Assembly (NCBI RefSeq): GCF_000179555.1
Contig: NZ_AECZ01000007.1
Span: 62,001-126,000 of the forward strand
Length of the DNA stretch: 64,000 bases
Source of the DNA: Solidesulfovibrio fructosivorans JJ]
Lineage (GTDB): Bacteria; Desulfobacterota; Desulfovibrionia; Desulfovibrionales; Desulfovibrionaceae
Direction of reading: 5' to 3'
A model generated the notes under the pieces. That model was not told the origin of the DNA and ran no database searches. It saw only the letters and a program-made list of their open reading frames with translations. This document shows positions 40,749 to 49,429 of this stretch, in pieces (position 1 is the first letter of the stretch; each line of letters opens with the position of its first letter). The translations under genes were made by a program, and so were the position numbers.

Positions 40749-41360
40749 ATGGTCCACCACGCGACTTTTTCGTTCAAAAAGCATATTACGCCCGCGCTTT
40801 GCGTCCTGGCGCTTTGCGCCGCCATCGGCTGCGCCAAAAAGGAACCCGTATCCGTCGTTCCCGCGCCGTCGACGGCGACGCATACGGCGTCCGCTTCCCC
40901 GGCCTGCGAACCCGACCGCAATACCCTCTACGACCAGGGGGTGTGCGCCTATGACGAAGGCAAGCTGCGCTATGCCATGGCTTTGTGGCGCGAAGCCTAC
41001 ACCGTCGAAACCGACCATGCCGTGCGCCTGCGTTCCCAGTTCGCCCTGGGCGCGGTCCGGCTGGCCCAGGCCGCCAACGACACCGAATACGCCGCCGCCC
41101 TCGACCTGCTCGACGCCTGGGCCAAGGCCTCGCCCCCCGGCGGCAGCGGCGAGAACCCGCGTTTCCTGTTGCCGGCCCTGCATACCCTGCGACCTGCTTC
41201 CGCGCTCAAGGAGCAAAAAACCGCCCTGGACAAGGAATGCGCCAAGAAACTGGCCGAGCGCGAGGCCCAGGTGCGCAAAAGCATCCAGCAGCAGGTCCGG
41301 GCCCTGGAAACCATTCACCAGCAGATCCAGGAAAAGAAAAAGGGTCTGAGCAATTTCTGA
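40749..41360 (+). CDS. QseG-like lipoprotein
   Basis: A 203-residue lipoprotein; signal MVHHATFSFKKHITPALCVL followed by the lipobox ALCAAIGC. A TPR-like helical middle (about 55-125: YDQGVCAYDEGKLRYAMALW) is followed by a C-terminal coiled coil (about 150-200, many Gln/Lys). In the QseEGF operon QseG is an outer-membrane lipoprotein that contacts the kinase QseE. Place and size match, although direct sequence similarity cannot be judged here. Its likely role is to tie the outer membrane state to the kinase. Confidence 0.75.
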   Translation: MVHHATFSFKKHITPALCVLALCAAIGCAKKEPVSVVPAPSTATHTASASPACEPDRNTLYDQGVCAYDEGKLRYAMALWREAYTVETDHAVRLRSQFALGAVRLAQAANDTEYAAALDLLDAWAKASPPGGSGENPRFLLPALHTLRPASALKEQKTALDKECAKKLAEREAQVRKSIQQQVRALETIHQQIQEKKKGLSNF

Positions 41361-41388
41361 TGCCCGCCGCCCTGGCCGCGAGCTCGCA

Positions 41389-42768
41389 ATGCCCATGAAA
41401 AACGCCTCGGAACCGCGCAAGACCATTTTGGCCGTGGACGACGACCCCCACATCCTGGAGGTGCTGGAAGTCCGTCTGGTTTCGGCCGGCTACGACGTGG
41501 TCACGGCCGAGGACGGAACCGAGGCCCTGGAAATTCTTTCCTCGCGGCCTGTGCGCCTGCTTATCTCCGATATCCGCATGCCCGGCATGGACGGCATGCG
41601 TCTGCAGGAAGAGATGGTGCGCCGGGGCCTGTCCCTTCCCATCATCTTTCTCACCGCCCACGGCAGCATTCCCGGCGCGGTGGAGGCCATCAAGCATGGG
41701 GCCGTGGACTACCTGACCAAGCCTTTCGACGGCCAGGAGCTGCTCTCCCGCGTGGCCGAGGTGTTCGCCAGATCCGCCGGAGGCGGGGAAAAGCCCCTGC
41801 CGTCGGACATGGCCGAGTCCGGGCTTGTGGGCAAGAGCCCGGCCATGCGCGATCTGGGCGCGCTTATCGAGCGTGTGGCCTCCCGCGACGTCAACGTGCT
41901 CGTCCTTGGCGAATCCGGCACCGGCAAGGAGCTTGTCGCCAACTGCATTCACCGGAAAAGCCTGCGCAAGTCCGGTCCGCTGGTGACGGTCGACTGCGGC
42001 TCCACGCCGGCGGGGCTGCTCGAATCCGAGCTTTTCGGCCACGTCAAGGGCTCGTTTACCCACGCTGTCAAGGACAAGAAGGGGCTTATCGAGCAGGCCG
42101 ACAAGGGGACGCTTTTTCTCGACGAGATCGGCAACATCTCCAACGAGATGCAACTGCGGCTGCTGCGGTTTCTGGAAAACCATCGCATACGCCGCATCGG
42201 CGACGTGCGGGAAATCCAGGTGGACTGCCGGGTCATCGCCGCCACCAATGCCGACATCTTCGAGCAGGTCTCCCAGGGCGTTTTCCGCGAGGACCTGCTG
42301 TATCGCCTCAAGGTGGTGACCATAAACGTCCCGCCCTTGCGGGAGCGGCGTGAGGACATCCCCGTTCTCGCCGAGCATTTCATCCGCCAGTTTTGCGCCG
42401 CCCAGGGCATACCGGCCGTGACCGTTCCGGCCGAGACCATGGCCTACCTGACCGCCTATCCCTGGCCGGGCAACGTGCGCCAGTTGCGAAACGCCCTGGA
42501 GGCCGGCGTGGTCCTGTGTACGAACGGTGTGCTGGCCCCGGAGGACCTCCAGTTGCCGCTGGCCGGTAAGGGGCCGCGCCGTCCGGCCGAGGGCGAGAAG
42601 CCGTTGTCGCTTGACGCCAGCGAAAAGGCGGCCATCGTGCGGGCCCTCGAGCAGGCGAACTGGGTCCAGAAGGCCGCCGCGCCGCTGCTTGGCGTCAGCC
42701 GCCGGGCGCTCAATTACAAAATCCAGAAGTACGGCATCGAGATTCCCAAAAAGCGCGCCAAAAAATAA
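41389..42768 (+). CDS. QseF/GlrR-like sigma-54 response regulator with altered GAFTGA loop
   Basis: A 459-residue NtrC-family regulator: receiver domain (about 11-125, phospho-Asp61 in LISDIRMPGMDG), AAA+ domain (about 145-370; Walker A GESGTGKE, Walker B TLFLDEIG) and C-terminal Fis-like HTH (ALEQANWVQKAAAPLLGVSR). The sigma-54 contact loop reads GSFTHA where GAFTGA is expected, keeping Phe-Thr but changing two other residues. It may still engage sigma-54, or it may have changed its partner. An ATG at 41395 is an alternative start. A sigma-54-like promoter lies just behind the gene (42791-42807), before the FtsX gene. Confidence 0.85.
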   Translation: MPMKNASEPRKTILAVDDDPHILEVLEVRLVSAGYDVVTAEDGTEALEILSSRPVRLLISDIRMPGMDGMRLQEEMVRRGLSLPIIFLTAHGSIPGAVEAIKHGAVDYLTKPFDGQELLSRVAEVFARSAGGGEKPLPSDMAESGLVGKSPAMRDLGALIERVASRDVNVLVLGESGTGKELVANCIHRKSLRKSGPLVTVDCGSTPAGLLESELFGHVKGSFTHAVKDKKGLIEQADKGTLFLDEIGNISNEMQLRLLRFLENHRIRRIGDVREIQVDCRVIAATNADIFEQVSQGVFREDLLYRLKVVTINVPPLRERREDIPVLAEHFIRQFCAAQGIPAVTVPAETMAYLTAYPWPGNVRQLRNALEAGVVLCTNGVLAPEDLQLPLAGKGPRRPAEGEKPLSLDASEKAAIVRALEQANWVQKAAAPLLGVSRRALNYKIQKYGIEIPKKRAKK

Positions 42769-42790
42769 GGACCTTGTCACGCGCCCGGCA

Positions 42791-42807
42791 TGGCGCGGCC
42801 TTGGCAA
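42791..42807 (+). promoter_or_regulatory. Possible sigma-54 promoter of the ABC/OPT gene block
   Basis: TGGCGCG, four bases (GCCT), TGGCA: GG and GC are ten bases apart as in -24/-12 promoters, but the -12 part is TGGC rather than TTGC. It lies 93-109 bases upstream of the probable FtsX start and directly after a sigma-54 activator gene. Confidence 0.45.
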
Positions 42808-42899
42808 CGGTCAGTCTTTCTGTCAAGAATCAAAATTAACCTTTTCGTATTTTGGGAAAAACAGGAACGGGGCCGGTGTTGTCAGCCCACGGACGGTCG

Positions 42900-43631
42900 A
42901 TGCGGCACTCGCGCGGTATTTCCGACTCCCTTGCCCCCCGTCGGGCGAAGATCGCCAGGCAGGTCGTGCTGCCGTTTCGCAAGTCGCTCGAAATCAGCGT
43001 CAAAAACATCCGTGTCCGGTTTTTACGCTCCATGGTCACGGTGGCCAGCCTCGTTTTGGCCGTGGCCTTTTTGAGCTTCATCCTCACCGGTTCCGAGATC
43101 GCCGCCGGCATGTTGCGCGCCGGCAACCCCGGCTTTCGCGCCGCGCTCATCGACGCCGGCTACGATCTGCCCGCAACGCCGCCGCCGCCGGCCCTGGCCG
43201 CCGCCGAGGCCGAGCGCCTTGGGGCCAGCCCCAAGGAACGCTGGATCGTCATTCTGTCGCTTTTGGTGTGCACGGTGGGCATCGTCAACGCCCAGCTCAT
43301 GGCCGTGACCGAACGCTTTCGCGAAATCGGCACCATGAAGTGCTTGGGCGCGCTTGACCGCTTCATCCTGCGGCTTTTCCTGCTCGAAGCCGGCATGCAG
43401 GGGCTGGCCGGCTCGCTCGCCGGAGCTCTGGTCGGCATCCTGGGCGCGCTGTTGGCGGGGCTCGTCCGCTACGGCCTGTCCGGGACGGCGGCGACGTCCG
43501 TGGCCGGCCTTTCGCGCGTGCTGGTCGTCTCCATCGCGGTCGGCGCGGGTTTGAGTCTTCTTGGCGTGGTGTACCCGGCCATCGTGGCCGCCCGAATGCG
43601 GCCCGTCGAGGCCATGCGGGCCCAGGAATAG
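42900..43631 (+). CDS. Short FtsX-type ABC permease subunit
   Basis: A 243-residue protein from the ATG at 42900 (a TTG at 42852 is possible; neither has a good ribosome-binding site). It has one N-terminal membrane segment (MVTVASLVLAVAFLSFILTG), a very short ectodomain (about 45-50 residues where LolC/MacB relatives have over 200), then three segments in FtsX style: LSLLVCTVGIVNAQLMAVTE, RFREIGTMKCLGALDRFILR, and a C-terminal VVYPAIVAARMRPVEAMRAQE. It should pair with the ATPase encoded next and the FtsX part of the large protein at 44405 to form a heterodimeric exporter. Confidence 0.8.
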   Translation: MRHSRGISDSLAPRRAKIARQVVLPFRKSLEISVKNIRVRFLRSMVTVASLVLAVAFLSFILTGSEIAAGMLRAGNPGFRAALIDAGYDLPATPPPPALAAAEAERLGASPKERWIVILSLLVCTVGIVNAQLMAVTERFREIGTMKCLGALDRFILRLFLLEAGMQGLAGSLAGALVGILGALLAGLVRYGLSGTAATSVAGLSRVLVVSIAVGAGLSLLGVVYPAIVAARMRPVEAMRAQE

Positions 43632-43657
43632 GAAGCGAGATCGGGAGACGGCGCGGT

Positions 43658-44398
<741 letters not shown>

Positions 44399-44404
44399 CG
44401 GTCC

Positions 44405-47400
44405 ATGGCGCTGCCCCTTACGCAAAAAAGCCGGTCAGTTGGGCGGCTGGCCGTCCGGGCGGCGCTTGTCGTCTGTCTGCTGTGCGTCGCCGCGAGCGCC
44501 TGGGCCAGACCCGCCCATAAGACCGCCAAGGCCGATCCTCGGGCTACGGCCATGGCCGCGGCCTGGCTTGCCGCGCCGCTTGAGGGCGGCGTCCTGGAGC
44601 GCGACGTCACCCGCGCCCTGGCCGGGCTTGGCGACCGTGAAACGGGCTCGGCCGGTTGCGCCGTGGCGGCGGACGCCCTGGAGGCGTATTTCAAGGGCCT
44701 TGGCGTGGGGGAGGTGGAGCGGCTGGCCTACCGCCTGCCCGTGGTGGCCCATGCCCCGGCCACGCTGGCCGTTGTCGGCGGCAAGGCGGCCCCCGTCGCC
44801 CCCCTGGCGCTCAATGCCCTGTCCCCCGGCACCGTGCCCCCGGGTGGCCTCACCGGTCCCGTGGTCTATGCCGGCAAGGGGGCCTACCGCGACTTCGACG
44901 GCAAGCTTCCGGACGGGGCCATCGTGCTTATGGACCTCGATTCGGGCCGCAACTGGCAGGCCGCCGCCCAGCTCGACGCCAAGGCCGTGGTCTATGTCGA
45001 CGACAGCCCCGCCGACGATCCGGCCGACGCCGGCATGTTCAAGGACAAGTTCGAGCTGACCCCGGTGCGGTTTCCGCGCTTTTTGTTGTCCGCCGCCACG
45101 GCCCGGGAGCTGTTCGGGGATTACACGAAGCTGACCGGCGATCCGGCCGGGTCGGTGGCGACCCTTGCCGGCCAGGCCGTCTGGCGTCCGGCCGTGGCCC
45201 ATGACGTCATGCTGCTTTTCCCCGGCACGGACCCGTCCCTTGCCGGCGAATTGCTCGTGGTCGAGGCTCCCTACGATGCCGCCGCCTTCGCCCCGGGCCA
45301 TGCCCCGGGCGCGGACGAGGCCGGCTCCGTGGCGACGCTTTTGCGTCTGGCCGGAAAGCTGGCCGCCGCGCCGCCGGCCCGGCCGACCCTGCTCGTGGCC
45401 ACTTCGGGCCATGCCCAGGCCCTGGCCGGACTGCGGGAATTTTACGCCGCCCTGCGGACCAAGGGCAAGTCTCTGCGCGGAAGGCTCAAGGGACTCAAGC
45501 ATTCCATTAAGGAAGATAAGGCCACGCTCGCGGCTCTTTCCGCTTTGGAGCAGGCCGGGCCGGCCGCGTTGACCGCCATCGCGCCCAAGCCCGGGACCGC
45601 GGCCAAGGACGAGGCCGGCGAGGATCGCACAAGGGTGCACAAGGCGTTGCTCGAAACCTTGAAAGACGAGGTGGACGGCCTGAGCACCCAGCTTATGCGC
45701 CTGCGCCTGGCGCCGGGGCGCAAGGACACGGCGGCCATCGACGCCTTGGCCCAAAAGCGGGCCGGGCTGCGCAAGCTTTTGTGGCGCGAGGAGTATTCCG
45801 GGCTCACCAAAGCCGAGGCGGCATCCATGCTCGCCTTGATCCCCGATACCCGCAAGCGCCTGCGCTTCGGCATGGCCGGGGCCGAAACCGAGGCGGAGTG
45901 CGTGGCCAGCGCCCGGGCGCTGCGGCGGCTCGTCGGCGACAAGGATATCCTGGCCCAGGTCTCGCTTTATCTTTCCAGCCACGGCGACGGGGTGGGGAGT
46001 TTCGCCCAGGGATTCGCCTTCGAAGTCAAGCCCGGGGTCAAACCCATCCAGGCCTACGGCCGCATCAACCGTTCCCTGGCCAAGGCGGCGGCCGCCGCCG
46101 TCAAGGCCCAGGATCTCCCGGCCGGGTATTACCGCGACGGCATGCGCGACGACCGCGAACAGCCCTGGCAGGGGCTTTTGCCCGACCGGCCGCCCCTTGG
46201 CGGCGAGATCGGCAATATCGCCGGCGTGCTCGGCGTGACCCTGGCCACGGTCGACGATGCGCGCCTTGCCTGGGGCACGCCAGGGGATACGCCGGACCGT
46301 GTCGACGAGGCCTCGCTTGCGCGCCAGTCGCGCTTCGTCGCGGACACGGTCGCGGCCATGGCCGCCCCGGATTTCGCCGTTGGCGACAAACGGCCGCGAA
46401 ACGTCTTTTCCACGCTCGCCGGCCGGGTCAACTTCATCCGCCAGGGCGAGCTTTTTCCCGAACGGCCGGCCCCGGACACCGTGCTTTGCGTCTACCAGGG
46501 CAAGACGCGGTTTTATGCCATGACCGACCCAAGAGGCTCCTTTCTGGTCAGCGGGCTGGCCAACAAAAAATACGTCCTGGACAAGGCCGTCATCGAAGGC
46601 TTCCGGTTCGATCCGGACACGGGCGCGGCCATGTGGGCCATCGACAAGAAGCAGACCGGCAAGGAGGCGTATCGGGTCAAGATGAACCGCAACGCCATGG
46701 AGACCGATCTGATCATGTTCGCCTGCGAGCAGACGACGCTCTTTTCGGCCTTCGATCCGCGTTCGTTTCGCTATTTCACCCGCATCGACCTGCTCGACGC
46801 CAGGCGCGAGGCCCCGCCGCTGCGCTACTGGTTCAGCCGGCTGGACACCCTCGATTCCACCTTGCTTTCCATTTTCCTCGAGCCGGGCACGCCCTTTAAA
46901 TGTATCCTGTCCGACACCGTCCTGGCCCGTAAGCTGATCCTTTTACACGCCAGCCCGGCGCATCCGACCGGCACCGGCTACCTGATCGACTCCTGGCCGC
47001 TTTTGCCCGCGACCGAAATGCTCGGGGCCAGGGACATGTGGGAACTGCTCGGGCCGCGCATCAAGAACCTGGAAAACCACGGCATCGTCAGCGAGCGCAT
47101 CCGCGAGTTGGAGGCCAAGGGCCGGGGCCTTTTCGACAAGGCCGTCGCCGCCGGCAAGGCCAGGCGTTACGACGCCATGATCGCCGACGCCAGGGCCAGC
47201 TGGGGGCTCGCCGTCCGCGTCTACAACGATGTGGAAAAGACCCAGCGCGACGTGCTGCTGGGCGTGCTTTTCTACATCGCGCTTTTCATTCCCTTCGCCT
47301 ACTGCGTGGAACGGGTGGTCTTCAACTACGCCGACATCCACAAGCGCATTGCCGCCTTTCTGGGCATCCTCGCCGCCGTCATCGCCGTGGTCTACCAAGT

Positions 47401-49429
47401 GCACCCGGCCTTTGCCCTGACCTACAGCCCGCTGGTCGTCATCCTGGCCTTTTTCATCCTGGGCCTTTCGGTCATGGTCGGGCTTATCATCTTCATGCGC
47501 TTCGAGCGGGAGATGACGGCCCTGCAGCGTCGGGCTTCCCATGTCAAATCGGCGGAAATCGGCGGCATGCGCGCCTTTGTCGCCGCCTTTGTGATCGGGG
47601 TGAGCAACCTGCGCCGCCGCAAGGTCCGCACCGCGCTTACCTGCCTGACGCTGGTCATTTTGACCTTCACCATCATGAGCTTCACCAGCGTCAAGTCCAC
47701 CCGGGACGAGGGCGCGGTGCTCTATGCCGAGCATGCGCCTTATCACGGCGTGCTGCTCAAAAACGTGGGCTGGCGGTCGCTGCCGCCGGAGGCCCTTTCC
47801 GTGCTGCGCGACGCCTATGGCCCAACGGATGTCGTCGCGCCCCTGGCCTGGCTGGAACTGCCGGAAAAGACTCTTTCGCCGGCCACTTCCGTGCGCGCCG
47901 GGGGGAACGTCGAAATCGTCCAGGGGCTTATCGGCCTCTCCCCGCAGGAGGCCGGGACCGGGCGGATGCGCGGCGTTTTGGCGGCCGGGCGGTGGTTCGC
48001 GCCGGGGGAGCGCGACGCCGTCATCCTGCCCGTGCCCATGGCCAGGCGACTTGGCGTCGGTCCGGGCGACACGGTGACGCTTTTCGGGCGGCCGTTCACC
48101 GTGGCCGGCCTTTTCGACAGGAATTCCCTGGATACGCGGGTGGACCTGGACGGCGAATCGCTCACCCCGGTGGTCTACCCCTCCGAAGCCTCGGTCGAGG
48201 TGTCCGAGGCCGAGAAGGAAGCCGCCGAGTCGGGCGAGGACGTGCGGACCATGCAGAGCCGTTACCAGCATGTGGACGACGACCTGACCGCCATCATCCC
48301 CTACGATACCCTGATGGGCCTTGGCGGGCAGCTCAAGTCCATCCTGGTCGCGCCGCGAAACGCCGCCCTGGTCCTCGGCAAGGCGCAGGCCGACGACGGT
48401 TCCGCCCTGGCCCTGCGGCTGGCCGACCGGTTCGGGTTGACGGTGTTCTCCGGCCAGGATGGCGGCGTTTTCCTCTACCATGCCGGTGATTCCCTGGGCT
48501 ATGCCGGGGTCCCCAACATCCTGATCCCGCTCGTGATCTCCGTGCTCATCGTGCTCAATACCATGATCGGCGCGGTCTTCGAGCGCAAACGCGAGATCGG
48601 GGTCTACACCGCCGTGGGCTTGGCCCCGTCCCATGTCTCCTTTCTTTTTATCGCCGAGGCCCTGGCCTTTGCCGTCATCAGCGTGGTGCTGGGCTACCTC
48701 CTGGCCCAGATTTGCGCCGGGCTCCTTTCCGGCACGCCCCTTTGGGCCGGCATGACCGCCAACTATTCCTCCATGGCCGGAGTGGCGGCCATGGCGCTGG
48801 TCATCGGCGTGGTGCTGCTCTCGGTCATCTATCCCTCCCGCGTGGCCGGACAGATCGCCATCCCGGACGTCAACCGTTCCTGGACCCTGCCCGCTCCCGT
48901 GGACGGGACCATCCGGACCCGGTTGCCGTTCCTGGTGCGCGTGCGGGAGCAGGAATGCGCCGGCGGCTTTCTTTTCGATTACTACCAGACCCACCAGGAT
49001 GTTTCCCACGGGCTTTTCGCCACGGCCGACGTGCGCTGCCTGTTCGATTGCCCCTGGGAGGTCCCGGGCGCGTCGCCGCATCCCCGGGAACGCCATGTGG
49101 CTTTCTGGGACTTGTCCTCCTGCATGAGCCTGACCGGCACGGTGTGGCTCGCGCCCTTCGATTTCGGCATCAAGCAGGAAGTGACCATCGTTTTCGTGCC
49201 CTCGACCGAGACGCCGGGCTATATGGAAATCGACGTCGAACTGACGCGGCTGGCTGGCGAGGCGGCCATGTGGAAACGGCTCAACAAGGGGTTTGTCAAC
49301 GATTTGCGCAAGCAGCTGCTCGTGTGGCGTTCCCTGGAGGAATCGGTGCGCACGTCTTATGAGGACAAGGTGTTCACGCAGTTTCGGGAACAGTTGCGCC
49401 GGGCGGCCAACGCCAAGGAGGGGGCATGA
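44405..49429 (+). CDS. Fusion of degenerate M28 peptidase-like ectodomain with FtsX ABC permease
   Basis: A 1674-residue protein. After a signal (about 1-36) comes an M28-peptidase-like region with a PA-like insert (about 90-260) and the core LVVEAPYDAAAFAPGHAPGA; the usual AHYD reads APYD and the GEE catalytic motif reads GHA, so metal ligands are lost. Coiled-coil and further extracellular parts follow (to about 940), including a carboxypeptidase-regulatory-like strand unit near 685-760. Then come three membrane segments (about 948-1030), an FtsX core (TM near 1070, ectodomain 1100-1360, three TM to about 1482; ERKREIGVYTAVGLAPSHVS) and a cytosolic C-domain. It follows the ATPase by six bases. 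A substrate-binding exporter for peptides or lipoproteins is a guess. Confidence 0.8.
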   Translation: MALPLTQKSRSVGRLAVRAALVVCLLCVAASAWARPAHKTAKADPRATAMAAAWLAAPLEGGVLERDVTRALAGLGDRETGSAGCAVAADALEAYFKGLGVGEVERLAYRLPVVAHAPATLAVVGGKAAPVAPLALNALSPGTVPPGGLTGPVVYAGKGAYRDFDGKLPDGAIVLMDLDSGRNWQAAAQLDAKAVVYVDDSPADDPADAGMFKDKFELTPVRFPRFLLSAATARELFGDYTKLTGDPAGSVATLAGQAVWRPAVAHDVMLLFPGTDPSLAGELLVVEAPYDAAAFAPGHAPGADEAGSVATLLRLAGKLAAAPPARPTLLVATSGHAQALAGLREFYAALRTKGKSLRGRLKGLKHSIKEDKATLAALSALEQAGPAALTAIAPKPGTAAKDEAGEDRTRVHKALLETLKDEVDGLSTQLMRLRLAPGRKDTAAIDALAQKRAGLRKLLWREEYSGLTKAEAASMLALIPDTRKRLRFGMAGAETEAECVASARALRRLVGDKDILAQVSLYLSSHGDGVGSFAQGFAFEVKPGVKPIQAYGRINRSLAKAAAAAVKAQDLPAGYYRDGMRDDREQPWQGLLPDRPPLGGEIGNIAGVLGVTLATVDDARLAWGTPGDTPDRVDEASLARQSRFVADTVAAMAAPDFAVGDKRPRNVFSTLAGRVNFIRQGELFPERPAPDTVLCVYQGKTRFYAMTDPRGSFLVSGLANKKYVLDKAVIEGFRFDPDTGAAMWAIDKKQTGKEAYRVKMNRNAMETDLIMFACEQTTLFSAFDPRSFRYFTRIDLLDARREAPPLRYWFSRLDTLDSTLLSIFLEPGTPFKCILSDTVLARKLILLHASPAHPTGTGYLIDSWPLLPATEMLGARDMWELLGPRIKNLENHGIVSERIRELEAKGRGLFDKAVAAGKARRYDAMIADARASWGLAVRVYNDVEKTQRDVLLGVLFYIALFIPFAYCVERVVFNYADIHKRIAAFLGILAAVIAVVYQVHPAFALTYSPLVVILAFFILGLSVMVGLIIFMRFEREMTALQRRASHVKSAEIGGMRAFVAAFVIGVSNLRRRKVRTALTCLTLVILTFTIMSFTSVKSTRDEGAVLYAEHAPYHGVLLKNVGWRSLPPEALSVLRDAYGPTDVVAPLAWLELPEKTLSPATSVRAGGNVEIVQGLIGLSPQEAGTGRMRGVLAAGRWFAPGERDAVILPVPMARRLGVGPGDTVTLFGRPFTVAGLFDRNSLDTRVDLDGESLTPVVYPSEASVEVSEAEKEAAESGEDVRTMQSRYQHVDDDLTAIIPYDTLMGLGGQLKSILVAPRNAALVLGKAQADDGSALALRLADRFGLTVFSGQDGGVFLYHAGDSLGYAGVPNILIPLVISVLIVLNTMIGAVFERKREIGVYTAVGLAPSHVSFLFIAEALAFAVISVVLGYLLAQICAGLLSGTPLWAGMTANYSSMAGVAAMALVIGVVLLSVIYPSRVAGQIAIPDVNRSWTLPAPVDGTIRTRLPFLVRVREQECAGGFLFDYYQTHQDVSHGLFATADVRCLFDCPWEVPGASPHPRERHVAFWDLSSCMSLTGTVWLAPFDFGIKQEVTIVFVPSTETPGYMEIDVELTRLAGEAAMWKRLNKGFVNDLRKQLLVWRSLEESVRTSYEDKVFTQFREQLRRAANAKEGA

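Noticed and set aside
46943-49096. Long minus-strand open frame of about 717 codons opposite the M28-FtsX gene
   Set aside because: Same cause: an antisense shadow of a G+C-rich coding gene with no domain and no ribosome-binding site.
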